From Geomonas sp. Red32 (GTDB taxonomy: Bacteria; Desulfobacterota; Desulfuromonadia; Geobacterales; Geobacteraceae), in contig NZ_JAKLOY010000002.1 in NCBI RefSeq assembly GCF_023652955.1, positions 186,001 through 250,000 of the forward strand: 64,000 nucleotides of DNA. Direction: 5' to 3'. Under the pieces are notes generated by a model. That model did not search any database and had not been told where the DNA came from. It saw nothing but the letters and a program-made list of their open reading frames with translations. Within the stretch, counting starts at the first letter, position 1. Each line of letters starts with the position of its first letter. Below are positions 25,313-34,146 of the stretch, piece after piece. The translations under genes were made by a program, and so were the position numbers.

Positions 25313-26296
25313 CTATTTAAGATTGGCCACCGTCGGATCCATCTCCCTGATCAGGTCGTCATAGGCAATGAGCGACTTGATGAGCGGCTCGTCCTTTTTC
25401 ACGGTATCGCCGAACCCCTTGAACTTGCCATTGAACGCCAGGGCACGATTTCTCAGCGCCGTGGCACTCTCCGCGAGAAAGCCCTTCTCTTTCTTGTCGT
25501 CGCTCTTTAGAAGCGACTTGGTCTTGGCCCAGTACTCGTCGGTGGTGCCCAGGTAATGATGCAGGCTTTCCAGGAAGGAAAGCGAGGAGGCCGAAAGCTC
25601 GGAGGTGCTGGCCAGTTTCTCCTGCACATCCTGCATCCCTTTAAGCAGATCCTGGTCGGCGAACTTGACCAGTTCGGAGACCTCGCGGGAGTTGACTCCC
25701 TTGGCGAGATCGAGCTTATCGGTCCTGTTGAGGAATTGCTGAGAGGTTACCAGGTATTTGTTGATGGAGACCGACGCTGAGCTGAGAGAAAGGGTCGCAT
25801 TGGCGACGAACTTGGTGAAGACGGAGGCTTGGCCTGCATAGGGGATGGGGAGGACTTTGGCGAAGCCGGCAGCGACCGACCCCGCGGATATGTATTTCGA
25901 GTAGCCGGCGACGTTGGAAGACATCCACTTCACGTACCCCTCGAAATCGGCTAATCCCTGGCGCTGGGCACGGATATCGACGGCGATTTCCTTCAGCCGC
26001 TTGGCGTTTCTGACGGCGAGGTCGCTACCGGTTATGCTGCAGGATTCGAGCGCCCGGAGCTTCTCCTTGAGGAGGGTGTTTTCCTTGACCAGCTCGGCAA
26101 CATGGTCGGGAGCCGCAGGAGCGGCGGGAGCGGCGGGGGCGACGGGAGCGACGGCGGCAGCGGGGACGGCTGTGGTGGCAGCAGTGGCCGGGACGGCAGC
26201 GGTGGCCGGAGCTGCGGGAGTATCCTGGGCATGGACGGGTGCCGCTACCACCAGGGATAGAGCGGCAAACCCGGCTAGGGCGCTCGGTATTTTCAA
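25313..26296 (-). CDS. Secreted Ala/Pro-rich and coiled-coil protein of unknown function
   Basis: A 327-residue protein with a signal peptide (MKIPSALAGFAALSLVVAAP ending VHAQ). An Ala/Pro-rich tether follows (about 25-65, repeated PAAPA/VAPVAPAAP units), then a helical region (ELVKENTLLKEKLRALE) and a mostly alpha-helical C-terminal domain. The frame is open further upstream, but TTG at 26296 has GAGGAGG upstream and begins the signal peptide directly, so I took that start. It likely sits in the periplasm with the tether as a flexible spacer. No family was recognised. Confidence 0.75.
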   Translation of the reverse strand: MKIPSALAGFAALSLVVAAPVHAQDTPAAPATAAVPATAATTAVPAAAVAPVAPAAPAAPAAPDHVAELVKENTLLKEKLRALESCSITGSDLAVRNAKRLKEIAVDIRAQRQGLADFEGYVKWMSSNVAGYSKYISAGSVAAGFAKVLPIPYAGQASVFTKFVANATLSLSSASVSINKYLVTSQQFLNRTDKLDLAKGVNSREVSELVKFADQDLLKGMQDVQEKLASTSELSASSLSFLESLHHYLGTTDEYWAKTKSLLKSDDKKEKGFLAESATALRNRALAFNGKFKGFGDTVKKDEPLIKSLIAYDDLIREMDPTVANLK

Positions 26297-26481
26297 GGAA
26301 CCTACCTCCTCAATTTCTTGGGATGAACCGGCTGCCTCGACAGGCCTTCGGCCACCCTTTCCCGCTAGGCGCGAGGGTTCCAACCATACCGCAAAGAAGT
26401 TCCAGAAACAAGGCCAAAGGTGCGGAAAGATTGCACCTACCCTCGCCCGGACGGAGCGCCCTCCCACCTCCATGGTGCCTA

Positions 26482-26516
26482 ACGAAAAGGGGCGCACCGT
26501 AAACGGCACGCCCCTT
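26482..26516 (-). terminator. Rho-independent terminator after the transglutaminase gene
   Basis: CGCCCCTT (26509-26516) pairs with AAGGGGCG (26487-26494), with an inner CCGT/ACGG pairing. Read on the minus strand it ends CCCCTTTTCGTT. It lies 25 bases after the stop codon. Confidence 0.6.
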
Positions 26517-26540
26517 CCCTACCCTTTCCAATCGGAACGG

Positions 26541-27548
26541 TTATTTCTCGCGGTAAGTGATCCGATAGCTGAAGCTCTTCGGCTCGTAGAAATCAACCTG
26601 CTTTCCCCCCACCTCAGCGTAGGGATAGCCGAAGTCGTTGAGCGGCGCTCCCGCCTGGGGAGGGTTCAACACGATGTCGCGGCCGGAGGAGAGCTTGATG
26701 CGATAGGCATCGACGCCTCCCCAGAAGTAATCGCGGTAACGGGCGACCTTCGGATCCTTCAGCTCCAGATTCTCGACCAGCATGGCCTTGCGCACGTCGG
26801 CGGGGTCGACAACGACCCACCCCTTGCCGGGGAGGAAGAATTCGACCCAGCAATGCTGCCAGGTGGTGATGTCTTCCTCGGCCTTCTTGCCGAGCCTGAT
26901 GCCGAAGACTTCGCGGGCCGGTACGCCGGCGGCGCGGGCCAGGGCAATATAGACCGAGGAGATGTCGGTGCATTTGCCGCCCGGTTTCTTCAGCAGTTCG
27001 CAGACGTCTCCCTTGCCGCAGCCGACGGTCAGGGGGTCGCGGTACATGTTCTCGCAGGTCCAGTCGTAGATGGCCCGGGCCTTCTCCAGCACGGTCGTCT
27101 TTCCTTGGGTGATCTTGGCGGCGAGCTTTTGGACCTCGCCATCGACCGGACCAAGGGAGGTCGCGTGCAGGTACTCGGCATAGTCGGCGCTATTCCACGC
27201 CGGTTCGCGGCCGGGTAAGGTACCGCGGGTGATTTCGTCCCGCTCGACGGTAAAGGTATAGGTCAATTTGCGGCTGCCGGCATTCTTGTCCCAACGGGCG
27301 AACAGGGTGGGATTGCCGTTGGCCTTGTCGGTGTAGACTGCCGAGGCGGCGTAATCGCCGCTGACCTTGACGTCGGAGACGGTCTGGTAACGGTCGGAAA
27401 CCACGTAGGGAATCCAGAGCTTGGTCTCCTGTCCGGCTTGCTGCTTGGAAAGGTCGACCTCGACGGTAACGACCCCGGCACGGCTACGCGCCCAGGCCGA
27501 GGAGGTCAATAACAGCATCAGTGCCACGACAAACAACAACTTTTTCAT
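26541..27548 (-). CDS. Secreted transglutaminase-like domain protein
   Basis: A 335-residue protein with a signal peptide (MKKLLFVVALMLLLTSSAWA). The transglutaminase-like fold occupies about 160-290: GKCTDISSVYIALARAAGVP carries the catalytic Cys, TWQHCWVEFFLPGKGW the His and VVVDPADVRK the Asp. The N-terminal 130 residues are beta-rich. Family members act as proteases, peptide crosslinkers or cyclisers in the periplasm; the substrate is unknown. AAGGAG precedes the ATG at 27548, and a terminator follows the stop, so it is probably monocistronic. Confidence 0.88.
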   Translation of the reverse strand: MKKLLFVVALMLLLTSSAWARSRAGVVTVEVDLSKQQAGQETKLWIPYVVSDRYQTVSDVKVSGDYAASAVYTDKANGNPTLFARWDKNAGSRKLTYTFTVERDEITRGTLPGREPAWNSADYAEYLHATSLGPVDGEVQKLAAKITQGKTTVLEKARAIYDWTCENMYRDPLTVGCGKGDVCELLKKPGGKCTDISSVYIALARAAGVPAREVFGIRLGKKAEEDITTWQHCWVEFFLPGKGWVVVDPADVRKAMLVENLELKDPKVARYRDYFWGGVDAYRIKLSSGRDIVLNPPQAGAPLNDFGYPYAEVGGKQVDFYEPKSFSYRITYREK

Positions 27549-27745
27549 CAAAGAGCTCCTTGCAATTTCGAATCTTTCTTTTGCCTCATGCGAGGCAGGT
27601 GTACTGGTTGAGCGGGAGCCGCGACACTCCGGGAATGGACCAAAACGGACCAGCTTTGGGCAAATCTCATGCAATCGTTGCTAAAATGAGAAATTCGTAG
27701 TACCCTCAGGGCCGTTTTGCGCCTCTCCCGCCCGCAAAGACAAGA

Positions 27746-27789
27746 GATAGTTGATAAATGATTGCGGAACGATAGTCAAATTGATAAAT
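27746..27789. promoter_or_regulatory. Direct repeats upstream of the LysR gene
   Basis: TTGATAAAT occurs at 27751-27759 and again at 27781-27789, exactly 30 bp (about three helical turns) apart. GATAG occurs at 27746-27750 and 27771-27775. They lie 47-90 bases before the LysR start. Autoregulatory binding sites are a reasonable guess, but no regulator-specific consensus was matched. Confidence 0.35.
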
Positions 27790-27835
27790 TCGATGATGCC
27801 AATATACCCTATCGGCACTGCCGATGGAGCTACCA

Positions 27836-28732
27836 ATGAATCTTAAACAACTCGAAGTTTTCATCAACGTCGCTGAAACCGGCAGCTTTTCCAAGGGGGC
27901 GGAAGCGACCTTCCTCACCCAATCGACCGTCAGCCAGCACATCTCCGCCCTGGAGGAAGAGTTCGGGCTGAGGCTTTTGGACCGGACGGGCAAGGGGGCG
28001 CTTTTGACCGAAGGGGGGAAACTCCTTTTGGGGCGGGCGCGGAAAATCCTCGAGTGCTCCAGCGAAATCACCGCCGCCATGGCACGGTTCAAGGGAGTCG
28101 AGGAGGCCAACCTCTCGGTTGCGGGAAGCAGCATCCCCGGGGAGTACATGATCCCGGCCGCCCTCCCCCATTTGATGGAGTGCTACCCGGGACTCGTCAT
28201 CAACGTTCTCCAGGGAGACAGCCGGAAGGTCCTCAGGATGCTCATATCCGGAGAGGTGGAGTTGGGAATCGTGGGGGGGAAATTCGACGAGGACGGAATC
28301 GACCTGACCCCGTTTGCCACCGACGAACTGGTGCTCATCGCTCCCGCCTTTCACAGCTGGAGGAAATCGACGACCGTCGCCATCAGCGAACTCGTGGACC
28401 AGCCGTTCATCCTGCGCGAGAGCGGCTCGGGGACGGGGTGGGCCGCGCTGGAAACGCTGCGCGGGGCGGGGATCGACCCGGGGCAGCTCCGGGTCTCGGC
28501 CCAGCTCGGAAGCAACGAGGCGATCAAGCAGGCGGTCATGGCGGGGGCCGGGATCTCGTTCGTCTCGGCGCTGTCGGTTCAGCGCGAGCTGACCGAAGGC
28601 GCTCTCATCCGGCTCCCGGTAGCGGGTGTGAAGATGGAGAGGGAATTTTTCATCGCGACCAGGAGAGACCGGGAGCTTTCCCCGGGGGGCGCGGTGTTTT
28701 GCAAAGTGATGAGGGAGATGTACGGGAGGTAG
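27836..28732 (+). CDS. LysR-family transcriptional regulator
   Basis: A 298-residue LysR regulator. The winged HTH fills residues 1-60 (LKQLEVFINVAETGSFSKGA, STVSQHISALEEEFG), and the periplasmic-binding-like effector domain covers about 90-295. I chose the ATG at 27836, preceded by GGAG seven bases upstream, over an ATG 12 bases earlier. The neighbours do not reveal a regulon; the nearest divergent gene is the transglutaminase protein. It ends six bases from the convergent release-factor-like gene. It resembles CysB/CbbR-type members only in general architecture. Confidence 0.92.
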   Translation: MNLKQLEVFINVAETGSFSKGAEATFLTQSTVSQHISALEEEFGLRLLDRTGKGALLTEGGKLLLGRARKILECSSEITAAMARFKGVEEANLSVAGSSIPGEYMIPAALPHLMECYPGLVINVLQGDSRKVLRMLISGEVELGIVGGKFDEDGIDLTPFATDELVLIAPAFHSWRKSTTVAISELVDQPFILRESGSGTGWAALETLRGAGIDPGQLRVSAQLGSNEAIKQAVMAGAGISFVSALSVQRELTEGALIRLPVAGVKMEREFFIATRRDRELSPGGAVFCKVMREMYGR

Positions 28733-28738
28733 CCGGAA

Positions 28739-29056
28739 TCAGTCGATGGTGGAACGAAGTTTCTTCCGTTCGGAGACGATCTTCTTCACGGTCAGCCGTT
28801 TTTCCTTGGCGCCGCGCGGCACCTTGGTCGCGATCCTTTTCTTTACCTTTTTTTCCCTTTTGCGGAGCAGTTCCGCCAATCGCTCCAGCGCCTTCTCGCG
28901 ATTTTGCGCCTGGGACCGGCTTTCGCTGGCCTGGGCGACGATTCCCGTGGGGAGGTGCCGGATCCTCACCGCGGAGTCGGTAGTGTTCCGGTGCTGTCCT
29001 CCCGGCCCCGACGCGCGATAGAATTCCACCTTGATGTCCGTTTCTTTTATTTCCAC
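28739..29056 (-). CDS. Short release-factor-like (RF-1 domain, GGQ) protein
   Basis: A 105-residue protein with the class I release-factor catalytic loop [19 protein letters not shown] followed by [18 protein letters not shown]. It then has a very basic tail ([20 protein letters not shown]) like those of ArfB and C12orf65, which insert into the empty mRNA channel. It has no codon-recognition domain, so it is more likely a stalled-ribosome rescue hydrolase than a termination factor. I chose the GTG at 29056 because AGAGG lies seven bases upstream. It is convergent with the LysR gene. Confidence 0.85.
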   Translation of the reverse strand: MEIKETDIKVEFYRASGPGGQHRNTTDSAVRIRHLPTGIVAQASESRSQAQNREKALERLAELLRKREKKVKKRIATKVPRGAKEKRLTVKKIVSERKKLRSTID

Positions 29057-29147
29057 AACAAACCTCTCGAGTGTATACCGGCGGGGGGAGTATAGCACCA
29101 CCCTCCCCGCCCCGATACCCTAATCGAAATCAACAGGAGGAGCACCT

Positions 29148-29717
29148 ATGAAAAGTCTTGGCGCCGCCACCCTGGCAATGCCGACGCCGGTCTGGCTGGT
29201 TGGAACCTACGACCACGACGGAAACCCCAACATCGCCACCATCGCCTGGGGCGGGATCTGCTGCTCCGAACCTCCGGCAGTCGCGGTTTCCTTGAGACGG
29301 ACCCGCTACACCTACGACGCGATCGTGGAACGGAAAGCTTTCACGGTGAACATCCCCGCCGAGAGCCAGATCAAGGAAGCCGATTTCGCCGGCATGGTCT
29401 CCGGCCGCAAGGTCGACAAATTCGCGGCCGCCGGGCTCACCCCGGTCAGAAGCGAGCTGGTGGATGCCCCCTTTATCGCGGAATTCCCCATGATAGTGGA
29501 GTGCAAACTGATCCAGACGGTCGAGATCGGGATCCACGTCCAGTTCATCGGGGAGATCATGGACATCAAGGTCCGCGACGAGGTGGTCAACGCCGAAGGC
29601 CAGGCCGACGCCACGTTGGTGAAGCCGGTGATGTTCAACCCGTCGGACCGCAATTACTACGGCATCGGCGCCACGATCGGACGCGGTTTCGAGGTGGGGA
29701 AGGATCTCATCAGGTAA
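29148..29717 (+). CDS. Flavin reductase-like FMN-binding protein (flavoredoxin type)
   Basis: A 189-residue protein of the flavin reductase-like split-barrel family. It begins KSLGAATLAMPTPVWLVGTY, with the flavin-binding stretch NIATIAWGGICCSEPPAVAVSLRR and FTVNIPAESQIKEADFAG. Relatives bind FMN and move electrons between NAD(P)H and partner proteins in anaerobes. CAGGAGGAG precedes the ATG. It is read divergently from the release-factor-like gene, and a minus-strand terminator lies just downstream. The redox partner is unknown. Confidence 0.88.
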   Translation: MKSLGAATLAMPTPVWLVGTYDHDGNPNIATIAWGGICCSEPPAVAVSLRRTRYTYDAIVERKAFTVNIPAESQIKEADFAGMVSGRKVDKFAAAGLTPVRSELVDAPFIAEFPMIVECKLIQTVEIGIHVQFIGEIMDIKVRDEVVNAEGQADATLVKPVMFNPSDRNYYGIGATIGRGFEVGKDLIR

Positions 29718-29723
29718 CCCGTA

Positions 29724-29761
29724 AAAAACCTGCCCCTCTCACTCAAAGGGGAGAGGGGCAC
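29724..29761 (-). terminator. Rho-independent terminator after the ADP-ribosylglycohydrolase gene
   Basis: A 10-bp stem TGCCCCTCTC/GAGAGGGGCA (29732-29761) followed on the minus strand by GGTTTTTTACG. It lies 33 bases past the minus-strand stop. On the plus strand the same hairpin may also slow transcription leaving the flavin reductase gene. Confidence 0.7.
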
Positions 29762-29794
29762 CGGAAAAATCGGCACAGGTTCTTTTGTGAGGTG

Positions 29795-30580
29795 TCAACG
29801 TGCGGCGGGACGGTGGACGAACCTTTTTTCGAAGTCGGCGGTGACCCGGCGAAGATCTTCGTCGAGGAAGGCGAGTGTGCGGGTGGCGATCGGCTCGGGG
29901 ACGCCGCCGTAAAAGGCCTGGGCCATCCCGCCGGTGATGGCGGCCAGCGTGTCCGAATCCCCGCCCAACGAGATGGCGAGCCTAATGGCGCCTTCGAAGT
30001 CGGTCGATTCCAGGAACGAGACCACCGCCTGCGGTACGGTCCCCTGGCAGGAGACGTCGAAACTGTATCCGGGCCGGATCTGATCGCAGCTCAGCGAGAG
30101 GTCGTAGTGAAAACGCCCCTCGACGAAGCGGCGGATCTCCTCTTTGCTGGCACCGGTCCTCCCGAGGTAGACGGCACCCGCAACCGCCTGCGCCCCCCTG
30201 ATTCCCTCCGGATGGTCGTGGGTGACACAGCTGTACTCTTCCGCCTTTTGCAACACCTCTTCGAGCGAGTCGAAGGCCCAGCCGGCCGGCGTTATCCTCA
30301 TCGCCGCACCGTTTCCCCAACTGTGATACGGCCGCTCGTCCGCACTCTTGGCCCAGGCCAGGAAATTCCCCCCGTACCCGGCGTCGGGATAGGCCCGGCA
30401 GTATCTTTTCATGACGGAGCCGTATCCTTCGCCGGTCAGGATCGATTCGGCGAGCGCCACGGTCAGTACCGAATCGTCGGTGAAACGGCAGTGGTCCTGG
30501 AAGAGCGGGAAGTCGGTGGTCTTAATGTTGTTCCACTCGTAGATCGACCCGACGATATCACCAGTCAGCGCGCCCAGCAT
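29795..30580 (-). CDS. ADP-ribosylglycohydrolase family protein
   Basis: A 261-residue all-helical ADP-ribosyl hydrolase. The metal-binding motifs are both present: FTDDSVLTVALAESIL near residue 33 and GGDSDTLAAITGGMAQAFYG near 205. Relatives such as DraG remove ADP-ribose from proteins; others act on free ADP-ribosyl compounds. No DraT or nitrogenase gene is nearby, so the substrate is open. The terminator at 29724-29761 closes the gene, and the ACP phosphodiesterase-like gene is divergent. Confidence 0.9.
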   Translation of the reverse strand: MLGALTGDIVGSIYEWNNIKTTDFPLFQDHCRFTDDSVLTVALAESILTGEGYGSVMKRYCRAYPDAGYGGNFLAWAKSADERPYHSWGNGAAMRITPAGWAFDSLEEVLQKAEEYSCVTHDHPEGIRGAQAVAGAVYLGRTGASKEEIRRFVEGRFHYDLSLSCDQIRPGYSFDVSCQGTVPQAVVSFLESTDFEGAIRLAISLGGDSDTLAAITGGMAQAFYGGVPEPIATRTLAFLDEDLRRVTADFEKRFVHRPAAR

Positions 30581-30658
30581 AGGTCCTCCTCGGTTGAAAG
30601 GTCCCCAGCATACCGTAAAGTTTACTTGTTCGCACCTTTTCTCACCGGCGGTCTTTAA

Positions 30659-31240
30659 ATGAACTACCTATTCCATCTCTACCTGTCGGGGGACGACCCG
30701 GATCTTCTCACCGGCAACTTCATGGGGGACTTCGTCAAGGGGCACCTCGACGGCCGCTTCCCCGCGGCAATCCAGGCGGGCATCCAGCTTCACCGCGCCA
30801 TCGATTCCTTCGCCCACACCGATCTTCATTTCAACCAAAGCCGCCTCCGCATCGACACCTCGTTCGGACTCTACCGGGGAATCCTGGTCGACCTCTTCTA
30901 CGACCATTTCCTGACGGCCTCCTGGGAGCACTGGTCCGATGAGCCCCTTCCCCGCTACCTCGGGCGGGTGCGGGACATCGTGGAGGAACGGCGGCACCTG
31001 CTTCCCGAGCGGCTTCAGCAGCTCATCCCGATCATCTTCGAGGATCTCATCCCCTCCTACCTCGATACCGCGGGAATCGGACAGGCCCTCGTCAGGATGT
31101 CCCGCCGCATCAGCCGGCCCAATCCGCTGGCAGGCGGGGAGCGGGAGCTGGTTCTCAACTACGCGGGATTGCGGGAGGATTTCGAAGCCTTTCTCCCCGA
31201 CGCCACCCGGTTCACCCTCCCCCGCCGCCACGGCGCCTGA
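30659..31240 (+). CDS. Acyl-carrier-protein phosphodiesterase-like protein (DUF479/AcpH)
   Basis: A 193-residue protein matching the AcpH family in length and motifs: MNYLFHLYLSG, GNFMGDFVKG (metal Asp), LHRAIDSFAHTD and DLFYDHFLT. AcpH removes the 4'-phosphopantetheine arm from acyl carrier protein. It is transcribed alone, divergent from the ADP-ribosylglycohydrolase gene. The carrier-rich pfa synthase lies 22 kb away; a functional tie is possible but unsupported beyond co-occurrence. Confidence 0.85.
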   Translation: MNYLFHLYLSGDDPDLLTGNFMGDFVKGHLDGRFPAAIQAGIQLHRAIDSFAHTDLHFNQSRLRIDTSFGLYRGILVDLFYDHFLTASWEHWSDEPLPRYLGRVRDIVEERRHLLPERLQQLIPIIFEDLIPSYLDTAGIGQALVRMSRRISRPNPLAGGERELVLNYAGLREDFEAFLPDATRFTLPRRHGA

Positions 31241-31298
31241 AGGGCACCGCGCCCCCCGTCGCCCTAACCCGCCGCATATCTCGCCGCCCTTCGCAGCT

Positions 31299-34145
31299 TT
31301 ACCCGCTTCCCACCACCCGCTCGAACTCCTCGGCCACCATCGGTCTGCCGGTCAGCGTTCCCTGGACTTCGTCGCACCCGAAGCTCCGCACGATCTCCAG
31401 CTGCGCCTGAGATTCCACGCCGACCGCATTTACTCTCATGTTGAGGTTGTGGGACATGCAGATCACCGCATTGACGACTGCCAGGTCGTTAGGCTGGGTC
31501 AGGATGTTCTTGATGAAGCTCTTGTCGATCTTCACCTTGCTGATCGGGAGTTCCTTGATCCGCTGCAGCGACGAAGCACCGGTGCCGAAGCAGTCCACGG
31601 AGAAGGTGACCCCGAGGCCGGCCAGCTGACGCATGGTTCTCACCGAGAAGTTCGGATTCTCCATGATGGCCCGCTCGGTGATGTCCAGCTCGAGATGGCG
31701 CGGGTCCAGCCCGCTCTCGCTCAGCGCACGCGAGGTCAGTTCGACCAGGCCGGGACGGTGGAATTCCCGGTTGGAGAGGTTGACGGTGAGGGAGAAGGTG
31801 TAGCCGCGCCTGCGCCACCGGCTCATCTGGGCGCACGCCTCGTGAATCACCCACTCGCCGATCGGTATGATGACCCCGGTTTCCTCGGCGACCGGGACGA
31901 ACTGCGAGGCATCCATGAGCCCAAGTTCCGGGTGGTGCCACCGCAAAAGAGCCTCGGCACTCACGACCTTGCCGGTGTCGAGCCTGATCTGCGGCTGGAA
32001 GACCAGCTCCAATTCCCCCTTGGCGACCGCCTCCCGCAAAAGCCGTTCCATCCTTTGCCTTCTGCCGGTGCGCGCGTTGATCTCCTCGTTGTAGAACTGG
32101 TAGGTGTTCCCGTTTCCCTTTTTGGCCACGTACATGGCGCGGTCGGCCTTGGCCACCAGGTCCTCGGAACTCTCGCCGTCCACCGGGAACATGCTGATCC
32201 CGACACTGGTGGTGGCGTTGATCTCGATATTGTCGAGGAGAAACGGGGTGCTGAATACCCCCATGATCTTGCCTACCACGGTGCCGACGTCGTCGGTCTG
32301 GGTCAGGTCGGGCATCAGGACGTTGAACTCGTCCCCGCCGATCCTTGCCACCGTGTCCGATTCGCGCACGCAGCGCCGGAGTCTCTGCGCCACCGACTGG
32401 AGGAGGAGATCGCCTGCCGCGTGGCCGAGGGTGTCGTTGATCTGCTTGAAATGATCGAGATCGAGGAAGAGCACGGCAAGGTTCTTCCGGTTGCGCCGGG
32501 CCTGGGCGAGTTCCAGCGAGAGAAAGTCCATGAAGAGCTTGCGGTTGGGGAGGTCGGTCAGGGTATCGTGCTGCGCCTGGTGGCGGATGGTCTCCTCCAT
32601 CCTGGTCCGCTCGGTCACGTCCCGGGCGATGCAGGAGATCCCCGCCAGCTCGCCGCGGGGCGTGGTGATGGAGGAAAGCGTGAGGGATACGTAGATCTCC
32701 GCGCCGTCCCGGGTGAGGTAGACGGTCTCCAGGTGGCTCACCGCCTCGCCGCCGGCGACACCTTTCAGGATGCGGGCCATTTCGTCGCGGCGGCTGGCGG
32801 GAACCAGGGTGGAGAGATGCCTTCCCTTGGCCTCCTCGGCAAGCACCCCGAGCATCTTTTCCGCGCCGGTATTCCAGCTGACGATGACCCCGGTGGGATC
32901 GGCGGCCAGGATGGCGTCGTCGGAGGACTCCACGATGGCGGCCAGCCAGGCCCGGTCCTCCTCGAGTTTCTTCCGTTCGGTGATGTCGTTGAAAAGGGTC
33001 AGCAGGGAACTCTTCCCCCCGATCTCGATGGTATCGGCCGAGACGAGCCCGGCGAGCCCTCTGCCGTCCCGGGAGCGGAAACGGGCCTCGAGGTCCCGCA
33101 CCTCCCCGCTTGCCGCGATCGCCTGCAAGAATCTTCCCCGTTCCCCCTCGTCGGCCCAGATCCCCAGCTCCTGCTCCCGCTTGCCGATCACCTCCTCGCG
33201 CCGGTAGCCAAGCGCCTTGAGAAAGCCGGCGTTGACCTCGACGAAGCGCCCGTCGTCCAGGCCGGTGATGTTCAAAAGCTCGGGAGTCGCCTGGAAGATC
33301 TTGGCGAACCGCCGTTCCGAGGCCTGGAGGGCCGCCTCGGCCCAGCGCTGCTCGGTCAGGTCGTGGCAGGTTCCGATCATGGAACGGGGACGGCCTTCCC
33401 CGTCGAAGGCGATCTCTACCTGCCCGCGCAGGATCCGGAAGGAGCTGTCCGGCCGCTGGATTCTGAAGAACTGCGAGACGGCCGCTTCCCTCTTCCGGAA
33501 GGCCTCCCGGACGGCACTTTCCACCCCGGGCCGCTCGGCGGCCGGAATCCTTTCCAACAGCGCCCGGTAGGACGGTTCCACCGTGTCGGGCTCCGCACCG
33601 AAGATCCGGTAGAGCTCGTCGGAGGCGGTGACCGTGCCGCTTTCCCGGTCCCACTCCCAGCTGCCAAGATGGGCGACCTTCTGCGCTTCGCTCAACTGCT
33701 GGTCCCGGCGGCGGATCCGCTCAAGTTGCTCGTCGACCACCTTCCTCAGCACGATCTTCTCCCGGATCTTCCCCAGGAGGGCGAAGAGCTCGTCGTAGTT
33801 GACCGGTTTGAGAAGGTAGTGGTCTATACCGATCTCGATGGCGTCGAGCAGGTAGGAGGTGTCCGAGTGGGCGGTGACCGCCACGATGGTGGTATCGGGG
33901 GAGAGCTCTTTGATCCGGCGGGCCATCTCGATGCCGTTCATGACCGGCATGTTGATGTCGGTCAGCACGACCGCCGGGGAGGCTTCCCGGAACTTCTCCA
34001 GCCCTGCCGCACCGTTATCGGCCATCACGAGCTCCATCTCGGGATAGTTCAGGGTGAGCATGCGCCCCAGCATGTCGCGGGAATCGGCCTCGTCCTCGAC
34101 GAACATGAGTACGAAATGCGTTTCCGGGGAGAGTTTTTGCTCCAT
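31299..34145 (-). CDS. REC-PAS-GGDEF-EAL signalling protein with degenerate EAL
   Basis: A 948-residue protein. Domains in order: receiver (about 10-130, phospho-acceptor D63), three PAS segments (about 150-520), GGDEF (active signature GGDEF at 603-607), EAL (about 695-945). The cyclase half looks intact. In the EAL half, E731-A-L, ITE and KIDKSFI are kept, but DDFGTG reads D851-C-F-G-T-G and the AEGVE segment reads A-V908-G-V-E, so phosphodiesterase activity is doubtful. It starts one base after the upstream kinase's stop, with GAGG upstream. A kinase from the same operon probably phosphorylates it to control c-di-GMP. Confidence 0.93.
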   Translation of the reverse strand: MEQKLSPETHFVLMFVEDEADSRDMLGRMLTLNYPEMELVMADNGAAGLEKFREASPAVVLTDINMPVMNGIEMARRIKELSPDTTIVAVTAHSDTSYLLDAIEIGIDHYLLKPVNYDELFALLGKIREKIVLRKVVDEQLERIRRRDQQLSEAQKVAHLGSWEWDRESGTVTASDELYRIFGAEPDTVEPSYRALLERIPAAERPGVESAVREAFRKREAAVSQFFRIQRPDSSFRILRGQVEIAFDGEGRPRSMIGTCHDLTEQRWAEAALQASERRFAKIFQATPELLNITGLDDGRFVEVNAGFLKALGYRREEVIGKREQELGIWADEGERGRFLQAIAASGEVRDLEARFRSRDGRGLAGLVSADTIEIGGKSSLLTLFNDITERKKLEEDRAWLAAIVESSDDAILAADPTGVIVSWNTGAEKMLGVLAEEAKGRHLSTLVPASRRDEMARILKGVAGGEAVSHLETVYLTRDGAEIYVSLTLSSITTPRGELAGISCIARDVTERTRMEETIRHQAQHDTLTDLPNRKLFMDFLSLELAQARRNRKNLAVLFLDLDHFKQINDTLGHAAGDLLLQSVAQRLRRCVRESDTVARIGGDEFNVLMPDLTQTDDVGTVVGKIMGVFSTPFLLDNIEINATTSVGISMFPVDGESSEDLVAKADRAMYVAKKGNGNTYQFYNEEINARTGRRQRMERLLREAVAKGELELVFQPQIRLDTGKVVSAEALLRWHHPELGLMDASQFVPVAEETGVIIPIGEWVIHEACAQMSRWRRRGYTFSLTVNLSNREFHRPGLVELTSRALSESGLDPRHLELDITERAIMENPNFSVRTMRQLAGLGVTFSVDCFGTGASSLQRIKELPISKVKIDKSFIKNILTQPNDLAVVNAVICMSHNLNMRVNAVGVESQAQLEIVRSFGCDEVQGTLTGRPMVAEEFERVVGSG

Positions 34146-34146
34146 G

